The notes beneath the pieces are model-generated. The model had not been told where the DNA came from. It saw only the letters and a list, made by a program, of their open reading frames with translations, and searched no databases. The position numbers were made by a program, and so were the translations under genes. From Eucommia ulmoides (taxonomy: Eukaryota; Streptophyta; Magnoliopsida; Garryales; Eucommiaceae), in NCBI GenBank assembly GCA_016647705.1, contig CM028334.1, positions 10,015,546-10,079,545 of the forward strand: DNA of 64,000 nt. Reading direction: 5' to 3'. Positions 11,986 to 22,945 of this stretch are shown one piece after another; the first letter of the stretch is position 1; each line of letters opens with the position of its first letter.

Positions 11986-13019
11986 ACTATAGCATCATCA
12001 AATTAATAACGTCATCATCAAATAACAAATCAATAATATTGTCTAATCAACATCTTCAAATCTCAAACATCACCCTCTATTTCCAAAACTGATTTTTAAT
12101 CCAAAATCATATTTCTCATTTTTCTAAAAAAAAACGTCTGATTTTACCAAAATCATTTTTCCACTCTTTATTTTTAGAAAAATCCGGTATTTTTCACTCT
12201 CTTTTAAAACCACCAAATCCAACGAAAATCATTCTCAACTTTCTTTTGAAAACTATCATAATTTCACGAAAATCCATTTTCACTCACTCACCCCAAAATC
12301 TGCTTGATCCATATCGTCTATAAAATCATCTAGTCTCAGTAAGGCCATTTTATACGCATATATATATATATATATATATGAAAATAATTTTGTAAGAGGA
12401 CAGTACACTCACCTGGTTATCTACTCCGAAGATTTTGACCGTCTATTCTCTACCGGTACTCCGATACTTACGAACCTAATAATGATAGGGTCTAAATTAA
12501 TATTTTATGTAAAAATAACCTAACCATGCCATGAAATCCTAATTTCCGTAGTTTCCTATTCCATACGTTTTCTTTTGGAATGTTTTCATTTAATTAACCT
12601 CACTCCGTTACGGTTTACTAAATATGCTTTATTCATATAAATGGTCTCATTATTTATTATCGTCATTTCGACATTTTCAATAAAATAATTAGTTTCAAAA
12701 TCAGCCCCGGGATAATTAAATACATATATTAAGTGAGTACGGAATTTTACCTTCCCATGATTTTCCACGGGTCCGCGAGATGAGTTTTTGGTTTTATTGA
12801 GGTGGTTTGTGTACGTTTCCTTTTTCCTCTTCTCCTTCCTTTTTCCTTTCTGTTTTGTGTTTCTGTTTTCTGATTGAGCTCAGCTCGTCAGCTGTCGTTA
12901 TTCTCTCTCTCTCTAACTCAACGGCCGGCCAAACAACCAACACCGACCACCACCCCTGCAACTGTCTGCACATACACCCGCCGTTCACACCGTTAGCAAG
13001 ACGGAACGCCCACACACTC

Positions 13020-13530
13020 ATCTACTACCGGACCAAATACACACACACACACACACACCCCCCCCTATCTGACCAAACACCCATATACACACACTCCATT
13101 CACCGCCGGCGACCCAACAATTTGAACAGAACAACACTCACACACATACAACAAATACGGCACCTCCGCCACCGACGACGGAGAAACGACGGTTGCCATC
13201 GACAAGCTCTCTCTCTCTAACTCATCGCCGACGACACATAGTCACACGCACCATTGGAGAAGCCACATACCCACTGGCCAAACTCACCATCAATAACAAA
13301 ACACGCTCCTACAGATATTACCAAACGGAAACAGAAACACACACCCACATACCCACTTGATCGCCGGCCGAACGGAGCGCACACACACACCTGGACCCTC
13401 TCACCTAACGAACAGACCACACACGATCAACAGAATATTACACTGCCAACCAGAAAATCAAACGCACCATTGATGGATCAAACACACACACACACATTGA
13501 TACACACAGAAACAGAAAAATAAATAGAGT
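13020..13530. repeat. CA-rich low-complexity block in solo LTR
   Basis: Repeated short CACACA runs alternate with unique GC-rich bits. Open frames here (His/Thr-rich on one strand, Val/Cys-rich on the other) come from the dinucleotide bias, and I do not call them genes. A matching block lies at about 27480-27860 in the sister LTR. Confidence 0.8.
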
Positions 13531-14863
13531 ACATGCATACCCTGCAGTCGGACAAGACCAATGAACGGCACACATACACATCCCGCCAAACAGGACAATA
13601 ATCAGCACTGAAACACACATCACGCTGAAGAACCCACCATCACGAACATCCGACGACCCCCCTCCTTCAGTTCTCTCTCTCTCTAGATTTTCTTAATCTT
13701 TTCTTCTTCTTTGAGATTTTGGTGATCATTACATGCATGAACAAATATTTATATGCATGTAATTAGTGGTCTAAGTATTAAGCTCCTCCTGCCATGTCGC
13801 CTTCTCCTCTCTCTCCTTCTGGCCGGCTGAGCTCACGATCACACACACATATGTGCGCGCGCGCGCGCGCGCACACACACACACATATATAATTAAAATA
13901 AACTTTTGTTAAATTACCCTTTCCTCCCCCCTAACTTCTTAAAATCTTCATTTTAGTCCAAGTCCACTTTTAAGAATTTCTTAAATTGCAATTTCACCCT
14001 TAAAAGTTTTAATTAAAAGTTAAATGTCAATTTACGTCCCAAAGTTTGGATTTAATGTTTCTAAATTTTCAAATTGACCCCTAAATTTTAAATTTTGATT
14101 TTTTTTTTTAATTGACCCAATTTCACCCCGAATTTTTCCAGTTACTCTAAAATGCAACTAAAATAACGTACGTGTTATGAATGAGGTTTTACAGGACCAG
14201 GCACTGAGTTGAAGGTCAGGACGATTACACCGACCTGCTCTTTAGTGGTGATATTAGAGGGGAACACTGGAGATTAATGCTTGGCAATTGATCAAAATGC
14301 TTCATTCTAATCGACTAGAGGAGACATCCGGGCTGTTGAGCGACCGAGCTCACTAGGTCATTTGATTACGTGGTGCTTTTGATCTAGGAGGCGAACATGT
14401 GGCAGGGGTGAAATTTTACCCATATCAATATTCATTAATCACTTCAGTTTGGTGTAATTTCTTTAAGAAAAACAAACTAAACCAAATCAAAATGGTTCAG
14501 TTCAGTTCAGTTTCGATTTGGTTTTGGTTTATGGATTGATCTAATGGTTTTGGGACTATATTTTTATTCGAAGAAATGAGTCTTTTTAAAAAAATAGATT
14601 ATTTTTTTTGTGTGTGATATTGATTTTTTTTTTTTTTTTTTTTTAAAGTTGTTCTTAGCAGTTTTAGTTTACATCTAAAGCCCAAAAAAAAAAAAAACAT
14701 AATATGTTGATTTGAGTTTGAACCGAAACAAAATTGAAAATCAAATAAATAAATTATTTTCTCCTTTAAATTGAATCGTTTGAAATTTTTCATTCAAAAA
14801 CTCGCATGGTTTGGTACGGCTCGATTCGATTTTTCAATTTTTATGGACTTTTCGTACAACCTA

Positions 14864-14948
14864 AATAAGAGTCCATAAAGATAGAAGACAGAGAGTGGAT
14901 GAAAAATATTTCTTACCCACAAACTATGAGTAGTCTCATGTATGTTAT
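14864..14948 (+). pseudogene. Copia segment between hAT-like element and Tat solo LTR
   Basis: A short piece ending in MSSLMYV, the known Copia stretch just before the CTRPDI motif. The matching continuation starts at 20929 after the solo LTR. It shows that the two flanks belong to one Copia element. Confidence 0.8.
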
Positions 14949-15774
14949 TGTAGCCACGCCATTTTTGTCCGTCCCAAATTTTTTATTGCAATTTAATTTA
15001 ATTTAATTAATTAATTAATTTATTATTAATTTTTATTTTTATTTTGTTTCATTTTGAAAAGAAAAGAAAAAACAAATATATATATATATATAAATGGAAA
15101 ACAAAAAAAAAAAAAAAAAAATAGAAACTAAAAACAAATTATTTTTCCTTGCCGAAATGGGACTAGGTTTTCTTTTTCACCGTTGCTCGTTTTCCTTTTT
15201 TTTTTTTTTTGGTATTGTTTTCCTTTTCCTTGCAGGATTAGGGTTAGGTTGCTTAGGGTTTCCTATGGTTTCCTTCACTCCCGTCTTTCCCAATAAATAA
15301 AACTCTCTTCCTCATAGTTTAAGCACACAATAAAAAAACTTAGAGATAAACCTTTTGAGGAACTTAGATATTTAGGAAGAAATCCTTATAGGAAGCGAGG
15401 GTTCAAAAGAAAACCTTTCGAGGATTGATTTTCGAGAGAAACCATTTGGGTACAAAAACAAATAAAAAAAAAATTGAGAGAGAAACCCTTTGGGGAAAAA
15501 ACAAATCAGAGAGAAATCCTCCTAGGGAGTGATTCTTAAGGAAAATTCATTTAGAAAGCCGTCTTTGAGAGAGGAAAAATCCACGTATCGGAAATTTTTA
15601 CTAGGATTAGTATGTCTCTTCTTTTATTATTTTCATTGCTTTCTTTCGTTAACACAATTTAAATTCCTGCAAGTTCAATTTTGTTAAAATTATCTGAGGA
15701 TTCCATGAAAATACTGAGACGAGATTCTTCCTTCTCAAGTTTAGCCTCTGAGCGTTAGCTAGATGAGGAACTTT

Positions 15775-15873
15775 TTTTTTTTTTTTTTTTAATTTTTAAT
15801 TTTTTACTTTTTTTTATCATATTTTTATTTATGTTATTGTTATATCTAAATTCAAAAGAAACAAAAGAATAAA

Positions 15874-15915
<42 letters not shown>

Positions 15916-16345
15916 TAAAAAAATAAAAACTTAAGGGGGTAAGGGAGTATTTTTCTATGCTATTATTCTTGATTTTTCAACATGTGTGAAATTTTAAGAC
16001 GATATGTTTAAGAAGACACTTTTCTTAAATAGATCTTAAATTGGGTTAAGTTAGCAAAATATAAATAAAAGGATTTTTTTTTTTTCTTTATTCTTTCCAA
16101 AAAAAAAAAAAACTTTAAAAATCATCTTTTTCTTTAAAAAATTTATTTTATTTTTTTCAAAAAAAAAATTAATGAAAAGGTTTCCAAATCTTATCTAAAA
16201 AAAATCTTCAAATATTTTCTAAAAAAAAAAGAAAAAGAAAGAAAGAAAGATAGGTTTAGAAAGAAAAGAAAAAAAAAACCAAATCTCCTCTCAAAAAATA
16301 AAAAAATAGAAACAATTTTTTTTTCAAAATAAAAATAAAAATAGG
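15775..16345. repeat. Homopolymer-rich tract
   Basis: Alternating A and T runs (A runs to about 30) with GAAA repeats near 16230-16260, inside the solo LTR. It corresponds to T-rich DNA of the sister LTR near 61170-61560 but is poorly alignable. No gene signal was seen. Confidence 0.7.
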
Positions 16346-16792
16346 GCTATTTAATGTTTAGCCCATATTTCACTCTCTCTCTCTCGTTAATAACCCCTTT
16401 AAGCGAAAGGTTATTTTATAAATCTTTGTGGAAACATTCTAAGCATTTGATCTCTGACAGTTAAAAAATAGAATTAGATAGACATTTATACGCGTGAATA
16501 AAAATTAATAACTCTAACGCTCTTAATCTCAGTCGTTCCCCATTCTCAATGTCTTCAAACCCTACAACATTTTTCAGTTCAGCATTTCCATCTTCCCTCA
16601 GTCGCCCTCTCTCTCTCTCTCTTCTCTCTCTCTCCATTTTTGAGGCGCAACCCACCATCATCTGAAGGTCGCCGCGGCAATGCCGTCTATTCTATCGTGC
16701 TTATCGTTAATCTGTAACATCACTACGAAGGTCACCGTCTGGTCACCATCGCTATCGAGCACAATTGTTTTCGTTCATTGCTGTCTATCGTG
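16346..16792. other. Unassigned DNA left of the fold-back element
   Basis: CT-rich tracts, then a moderately GC-rich stretch. A block near 16690-16756 (TCTATCGTGCTTATCG...) resembles 18809-18877 to the right of the fold-back element, so the target appears to have been a tandem repeat of about 100 bases. It has no match in the sister LTR, so it is probably another insert of unknown type. Confidence 0.5.
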
Positions 16793-16872
16793 GAGTTCTT
16801 TACACTTTTAATATACTTTTAAAAGAAAATTACTGAAATATGACACTTTTTAACTTATTTATATAACTAGTG

Positions 16873-17013
16873 CTACCCGGGGTTCGAATCCCCGGGTTTG
16901 GGGGGGTGGTCATATACCCGGGGTTCAAAACCTCGGGTATACCAAAAAAAGAAAATTGTTTTTTTTTTTTTTCGTATACGGGCTTATACCCGAGGTTCGG
17001 TACCCCGGGTATA
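16873..17013. repeat. CCCGGGGTTC hairpin cluster, left arm
   Basis: Three palindromic units: ACCCGGGGTTCGAATCCCCG, a second around ACCCGGGGTTC/AACCTCGGGTATA, and a third around TATACCCGAGGTTC/ACCCCGGGTATA. The first contains GGTTCGAATCC, identical to the Pol III B-box consensus and to a tRNA T-arm shape. Counterparts lie at about 18597-18725 in the other arm. Confidence 0.8.
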
Positions 17014-18596
17014 ACCCATAAAAAAAAATAAAAATAAATAAATAAATAAAAAAAAAAAATTCAAATCATTTTTGCCCAAGAAATTTTTAAAATTTTAAGC
17101 TGATTAACGGTGGTCTATCGATATTTTAAATAAATTTTTTTTTTTTTGTGTATAAGTTACGTTCAAAACAAAATATAATACTTTTTACAATACTAAAAAC
17201 GGACAAGTAGATGAATTTTAAAAAATCGTCAAAGTTGACCAGATGAGCTGTTTCGATAACGGCGAAATTTTTTCGGCAATTTGGAATTAACAAAAGATTG
17301 TATGTCCATAACAAAAATGAACCAATATTTTTGTATATAAATTATGCTCATAACACTACATAACAAAACTTAGAACACAAAAACAGATTAGTGAATAATT
17401 TTTAAATAATCGTCAAAGTTGGTCGGATGAGTTGTTTCGATGACGATGCAATTTTTTTGAAAATTTTGAGTTAACAAAAAATGGTCGTTTATCTGTAACA
17501 GAAATAAACCTGATTTTTTTGTATACAAACTACATTCATAACGCTAAATAATAAAATCGAGAATACCAAAAATGGATTAGTGAATAGTTTTTAAATAATA
17601 GTTATTGTCACAACATTTTATTGCTCTTCAACGTTTCAAAAACACTATATTGCTCTTCAATGTTTGGATGGACATAACTTTGTGCTCGGTGGTCCGTTGG
17701 GGGCAAATTTTTATTTATTTTTAAAGTTGAGTCTGATCTGAGTCATCACTCTGGTTTTTGAATATTTCAATTTTATCAACGGGACAAGACGCACGTTTGC
17801 GATTAATATTACAAATTTATTTACCCGACACTTCCAATCCAAAATTGAAGGTGAAAACAGGTTTTATTTGAAAAAATACTTGACCAAACCGCCTTTGGTG
17901 TTTGACATGCCTAGATCTCAAAAAAATACCTAAAAAAAAAAAAATCACCCCAAACGGACCACCGAGCGCAAAGTTATGTCCATCCAAACTTTTTCTATTA
18001 TCCTACATAAGTTTTCTCTTCTCTCAACACCATATATTCCCTTATCCATTTTTGGTGTTCTCGATTTTATTATTTAGCGTTATAAACGTAATTTGTATGA
18101 AAAAAAAATCAGGTTCATTTCTGTTACGAATAAATGACCATTTTTTGTTAACTCAAAATTTTCAAAAAAAAATGTATCGTCATCGAAACAACTCATCTGA
18201 CCAACTTTGAAGATTATTTAAAAATTATTCATTAGTCCGTTTTAGTGTTCTAAGTTTTGTTATATAGCGTTATGAGCATAGTTTATATACAAAAAAAAAA
18301 TTGGTTCATTTCTGTTACAAACATGCAATCTTTTGTTAATTTCAAATTGTCGAAAAAATTTCGCCGTTATCGAAACAGCTCATCTAGTCAACTTTGACAA
18401 TTTTTTAAAATCCATCCACTTGTCCATTTTTAGTGTTATAAAAATTATTATGTAGTGTTTTTAACGTAATTTATGCACAAAAAAAATTAATTTATTTAAA
18501 ATATCGATAGACCACCGTTAATCAGTTTAAAGTTGTTGAAAATTTTAAAAATTTCTTGGGCAAAAACGATTTGAATTTTTTTTTTTTTTTAGGGGT

Positions 18597-18725
18597 TATA
18601 CCCGGGGTTTAGTATCCTGGGTATAAGCCCGTATAAGAGAGAGAGAAAAAAAAATTTGGGTATACCCGAGGTTCCGAACCCCGGGTATACGACCGACCCC
18701 CCAACCCCGGGATCCGAACCCCGGG
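18597..18725. repeat. CCCGGGGTTC hairpin cluster, right arm
   Basis: Inverted counterpart of the cluster at 16873-17013, with the same three units in reverse order and some substitutions (for example ACCCGAGGTTCCGAACCCCG). Confidence 0.8.
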
Positions 18726-18818
18726 TAGTATTAGTTATGTAAATAGGTTAGAAAATGTCATATTTCAGTAATTTTCTTTTAAAAATATATTAAAAGTGTA
18801 AAGAACTCGTCTATCGTG

Positions 18819-19924
18819 CTCATCGTCCGTCGATAACATTGCCACGAAGGTCGCTGTCTGTTCACCATCTCTATCTCTCTGGCCATGTGATTGATGATTT
18901 GATCGAAAAACGACGACGATTAACGATCTGCAGTGGACGATCTAACCGATGAACCACAACGTTGGATGATTTATGGTGGATTAAGATCTGCTCATGCTCA
19001 TCACTGATGGCTGTCGTCACGAAGGCCTTTCTCTCTGTGTGTCTACACCCCCCCCCCCACCCCCCACCCCCCCCCATAAATTAGGTTTAGATCTGGATGT
19101 TTTCAAGGCTGAATGTTTATTTTTGAATTATTTTTGAACCAACGTGTGGTTTGGGGATATTCATATTTGGTGAATGTTTATTTATTTATTTATTTGTTTG
19201 TTTGTTTTTTGTTGATCTGTTTTTTAGGGGTTTTTCAAATGCTTTTTATTCATTTTTTGTGAATGTTTGAACTAAGGGTAGATATGTTTCGATTTGTTGA
19301 TTTTTGTAAATGTTTGCATTGGACTCAAATCTAGATCCAATGTTCGTGACTCAGATCCAATGTTTACTCACGCTCTCATTGGACTCAGATCCAAATCCAA
19401 ATTCGGGAATGCTTATCAGTATACGATGAACGATGCAGGTCATTCGCCGCTCCGAATCTGTGAATGTTTTCATACCGGTCTATGAATGTTAATCTTTAGG
19501 GTTTATTTCCAATGATTTGCGAAGTTGATTTAGGATTTTTTTAATGTTTTGATTTTGTTGTTCACATTGATTTTGTGAATGTTTTGTGTTCATTCTTGGT
19601 TTGACTGTTTTATTTTTTTGCGATTGTTTATATTGGCTTTTTTTTTTTAGTAAATGTGCACCAGTGAGTGTTTTTGGTCAATGGTGAGTATTTTTCGTCA
19701 ATGGTTTTATTTGGTTTTAGTGTTTGGTGAATATACACATAGATTTTTTTTTTTTTTTTTTGTTTTTTAATCTTATGGTTTATTTTACAATTTTTTTTTC
19801 CATATTTAATTTTGCCGCTCTCGTTGATTTGTGAATGTTTGGTTCTTGTTCTTCTTCGATTGGTTTTATTGTTTGGTGATAGTTCATACCTTTTTCTTTT
19901 TTTTTTTGTGAATGTTGATATCCG

Positions 19925-19956
<32 letters not shown>

Positions 19957-20230
19957 GTTTCGATATCTTGATTTTGTATTTTTTTTTATTGTTTTGATGA
20001 AAATGTGTGAATATAACAAAAAACGTAATTTTGTTCACATCAAAGCATGAACATTCACATCAATAGGAAATGTGAAAATGTATCAAAATGTTAAAAGTAG
20101 AAAATAAAAAAAATATAATTATTCATATTATTTTTTTATTGAACGACATTGTATGTAAATAATGAAAAAATATGGTCATAGAATAAAAGATTATTTTTTA
20201 AAAATCTATGGGGGCTGCAAGATTTATTAT
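18819..20230. other. Unassigned DNA right of the fold-back element, GAATGTTT-rich
   Basis: The motif TGAATGTTT (or TAAATGTTT) recurs roughly every 60-120 bases between 19100 and 20050. There is a C-rich stretch at 19048-19075 and an unbroken run of 30 G at 19926-19955. No protein similarity was recognised, and frames crossing the G or C runs are artefacts of composition. It has no counterpart in the sister LTR, so it is probably part of an insert. Confidence 0.5.
19926..19955. repeat. Run of 30 G
   Basis: Uninterrupted G homopolymer, preceded by CC and followed by TGTTTCG. Could form stacked G-quadruplexes. Its length is prone to assembly error. Confidence 0.8.
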
Positions 20231-20928
20231 AGTAGCTAGGGGTTCATATTATCATTTCTATATTTCTTAGAGTGAATATATTAAATTTTCCAAAAAAATA
20301 ATATTTTTTCAAAAAGTGTTCAAAAAACTTTCTTATTTTCCAAATATTTTATTTTTTAAAATCTACCTAGATAAAATTGTTAATCTAGCCTAATGTCAAT
20401 ATCCATCACATTAAAATCCCTCAGGAGATCATTCTTGTCAAATCTTTTAATATTTGATAAGACGTTGTACCGGGAGAACATTCTAAAAAAATATCAAAAA
20501 TTTGTCCCATCCTAATTTGGAAAATAGCAAAAAGAGTTTATAAGAAGGAAAAGATTTTCAAAATAAAATAAAATATTCGGACAGACTTAAACTAATTGGA
20601 CTTAATTTGACATAAGGTATCATTTTCGAACGGGCGTTTTGGAGTACCTAACACCTTCCCCAAGCGTAACCGTCTCCCGAGCTCTTTCAATCGAATCTTG
20701 GATTTGACCGTATTTTTTAAGTTAATTTTACTTAGATCTTCTAAATTGTTTTTTCTAAAAATTCAATAACTTAACACATCATTTAAATTCAATACTAGGT
20801 GGCAACTTTTTATTTTTAAATGACCTAAATGTTTTTTGAGAAAACCGGCGCTTTAAAAAAAAAATCTTATCTTGTTTACGCTTTACTATTTCATATTCTT
20901 TAATCTTTCGGAAAATTGGAGCGCGTCA

Positions 20929-21580
20929 GCTATGACTAGCACTAGACCAGATATATGTTATGCGGTGGGTATAGTAAGCAGATATCAATCCAACCCTAGT
21001 ATATCACGTTCACAAGTAGTTTAACGTATTTTCAAATATATGAAAAGAACCAAACCTATGCGACTTTGTTTTGGATTAGGTGATCTAGTAATAAATGGAT
21101 ATTGCAATGTAGATTTTTGTAGGTGATATAGACGACAGAAAATCTACAATTGGCCATGCATTTATGTTAGGTGGAATGATTGTTTCTTGGTTATGTAAGA
21201 ACTAGAGTTGTATTGCAAAATTTACCCTGTAGAACATAATACATGGCTTGCAACATATAGGTAAGTAATCCAGTATATATTAAGCATTTTGTTGGTGGTT
21301 TAAAATCGGGTATACCTACTAGACCAGTCAATGTGTTTTCTGATAATTAGTCCAATGACTCTTTAAAAGAAAAAAGGAAAAAAAAAAGTATAAGAAACAA
21401 CCTCAAAGACGAACATATTGATGTGAATTATCACTATAATCAATATATATTAAAGAGAGGAAATTAAATATAGTTATATTCCATCATATGAAATGATAGC
21501 AGACCCTATGATCAAGGGGTTGTCTTTGGAGCAATTCAAAGAACATATGGCTATAATGGGACTTATAAGCACCTAAGTGT
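20929..21580 (+). pseudogene. Copia RNase H remnant and C-terminal end
   Basis: Contains TRPDICYAVGIVSRYQSNPS, then DIDDRKSTIGHAFMLGGMIV (Copia RNase H), and near the end MIADPMIKGLSLEQFKEHM, the conserved Copia tail. It continues from the segment at 14864-14948. Broken in several places. Confidence 0.85.
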
Positions 21581-22945
21581 TGTAGCGGAAAATAGAATAA
21601 AAAAACATCATTAATTGGTGGATTTTAAGGACGCTTAAAATGAACATATTCATGATGCAACTCACTAGTGAATAAACAAGTTGATTTCGAGATAATTTAC
21701 AAGAAAATAGGCATAAAACGTTTTGAAGTATGGAGTTTTTTAATTAATGGCATTAGTGTTATTAACTTGAAAGAAAATGATGTGAGTGATCCAAATCAAG
21801 GTTTTCAGTATAGGCTGTTATGTATCATAATGGACGATATGTAACTGTTTATTGGCCCCTTTTTTTGTTTACTGGCCAATAATCCATTGTTCAGCTGATT
21901 CACACTGAATCGGCCTGTTATAGGCCCGTAACGGGGTCTAACCCTGTTATGGTTATGCGTAACGACCATTAACACCATTACAAGCTGGAATACTGAGAAT
22001 CTTTGGGTTGTTCAGCCTTCCACTAGCATCCCTAGACTCCCTACCTCCATCAGAATTTTTTTTTTCAGAAGCTGAAAGCCTGAAAAATCTTCATTTCTCT
22101 CTCATTTCTTCCTCATCTCCTCCATTTCCTCCCCATTTCTTCCCAAACTCAAGCCTTCCAAGCTAAATCCAAGATGAAACAGTCCATTTTCAGCACGATT
22201 TAGAAGGATTTTTTCATTAAAAAATAAACAAATCAAATTTCTCCTTTTTCGGCCCGATCTGTAAGTTTGTTGCTTAGATTTTTTTTATTAATTTGTATAT
22301 ACATATATATTACATATATGTATATAGTTTATATATTTTAATTTTTTTTTACATATTTTGTTTAATTTTAGCCCTAGAAACATTTTTTTTCTTTTTTTTA
22401 ACTTACACACCCGGTGAGATTCGATCCACAGGCCTTACCACTAGCCCACCATCGAACCTCTAGAAACAAATTGTTTAATAAATATTTTTGGTTTGAAACT
22501 AAATTGTGTAACTAAAAAATTGGGTAATTTTGGTTTAATTTTCAATCCTATTTTTTTTTCTTGATAAATAGAAATTAAATTGTGGTAGATAGATATGTAA
22601 AATCGTAAATTGTTCTTATTCATATTGTGTGCATCATCTCATTCTTCTAAGATTGTTCAGTACGACGATTTTTTCGTCCTTTTTCATATCTCTATTGTGT
22701 TGTATATGTAATTAAATATCATAATACTTATTAGAATATGTTTATTAACGGTTACATATTCTCCTGATACCGTTACACCGTGATCGGTACAGTTATGTAA
22801 TCTGATACCACGATTTAAAATCTTAATTTAGATTATGTCATTTTGACATATGACATATTGGGGAAAGATGCGGCCAAAAAAATTGGTTGAAAATGCGCAC
22901 AAATGGATAATACCAATATCACTGATCTGTAAAATATCTCGTTGG
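21581..22945 (+). repeat. Copia LTR-like sequence with about 1 kb insert
   Basis: Segments 21716-21798 and 22825-22945 match the contiguous stretch 60383-60565 (shared GGCATTAGTGTTATT and AAGATGCGGCCAA). Placement just after the Copia tail suggests 3' LTR or downstream non-coding region. Outer boundaries cannot be set. Confidence 0.6.
21799..22824. mobile_element. Insert of about 1 kb, possible Mutator-like MITE
   Basis: It is absent from the matching copy at 60383-60565. The ends look weakly inverted: AAGGTTTTCAGTATAGGCTG on the left and, on the other strand, AAGATTTTAAATCGTGGTAT on the right. Both are followed by TTATGTA-like and TAACGGT-like motifs inside. The interior has a pyrimidine-rich stretch like a plant 5' leader. 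No clear target duplication was found, so class is uncertain. Confidence 0.45.

Larger units (their letters stand above)
11103..14193 (-). mobile_element. Solo LTR, 3.1 kb, probable Ty3/Gypsy (Tekay/Del-like)
   Basis: On the plus strand it begins TGTCACACCCC and ends GGTTTTACA, with a perfect GGACC target duplication at 11098-11102 and 14194-14198. No internal domain, primer site or second LTR is present, so it is a solo LTR left by LTR-LTR recombination. It is related to the solo LTR at 25630-28367 (shared starts, and a shared CCTGCGAGTGTACTG block). It contains a minisatellite (11799-11985) and a CA-rich block (about 13020-13530). Lineage and orientation are inferred from size and termini only. 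Confidence 0.87.
10572..14863. mobile_element. hAT-like non-autonomous element holding a solo LTR
   Basis: Ends are TAGGGTGGTAAACG on the left and, on the opposite strand, TAGGTTGTACG on the right, followed by inner arms rich in GGTTCGGTTTTGG. Flanking 8-base segments AATATCAG (10564-10571) and AATAAGAG (14864-14871) fit a hAT target duplication with two mismatches. Without the nested solo LTR (11103-14193) the element is about 1.2 kb and has no transposase. Copia sequence continues on both sides. Confidence 0.7.
16793..18808. mobile_element. Fold-back (long inverted repeat) element, Mutator-like, 2.0 kb
   Basis: Inverted arms of about 0.85-0.9 kb (16793 to about 17715, and about 17945-18808) flank a loop of about 230 bases. 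Outer ends are GAGTTCTTTACAC and its complement. A perfect 10-base target duplication GTCTATCGTG lies at 16783-16792 and 18809-18818, the size typical of Mutator-like elements. Each arm holds three tandem modules of about 185 bases (left-arm starts near 17146, 17328, 17514) and three CCCGGG-type hairpins. No transposase is present, so it is non-autonomous. The family name is unknown to me. Confidence 0.9.
14949..20928 (+). mobile_element. Tat/Ogre-type solo LTR, swollen by nested DNA
   Basis: The ends TGTAGCCACGCC... and ...GCGCGTCA match the 5' LTR at 60572-62779 (TGTAGACAAGGC...GGCACGTCA) over long blocks: 14949-15770, and 20400-20928 including ATTCGGAC and CGGCGCTTTAAA. Flanks GTTAT (14944-14948) and GCTAT (20929-20933) are a target duplication with one mismatch. 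The sister LTR is 2.2 kb, so about 3.8 kb was added inside, including a fold-back element (16793-18808) and surrounding DNA of unknown origin. No internal retroelement domains are present. Confidence 0.85.
9190..22945 (+). mobile_element. Decayed Ty1/Copia element, opened by nested insertions
   Basis: Copia segments are collinear once nested elements are removed: RT at 9190-9540, 9774-10097 and 10526-10571; then 14864-14948; then RNase H and 3' end at 20929-21798; then LTR-like sequence at 22825-22945. Each gap is one nested element with its own target duplication. The left end is missing; the right end is only approximate, where similarity to 60375-60571 fades. It is an old fossil with many breaks, and it is the oldest element in this half of the window because it holds at least five others. 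Confidence 0.82.

Noticed and set aside
12800-13620. Several overlapping frames on both strands, His/Thr-rich or Val/Cys-rich
   Set aside because: They arise from CACACA-rich low complexity in a solo LTR; both strands are open and no domain is recognisable.
16873-16896. GGTTCGAATCC hairpin considered as a tRNA gene
   Set aside because: Only a T-arm-like part is present; no acceptor stem, D-arm, anticodon arm or A box around it.
19628-20038. Frames with a poly-proline or poly-glycine stretch
   Set aside because: They depend on the 30-G run and homopolymer A/T tracts; no domain.
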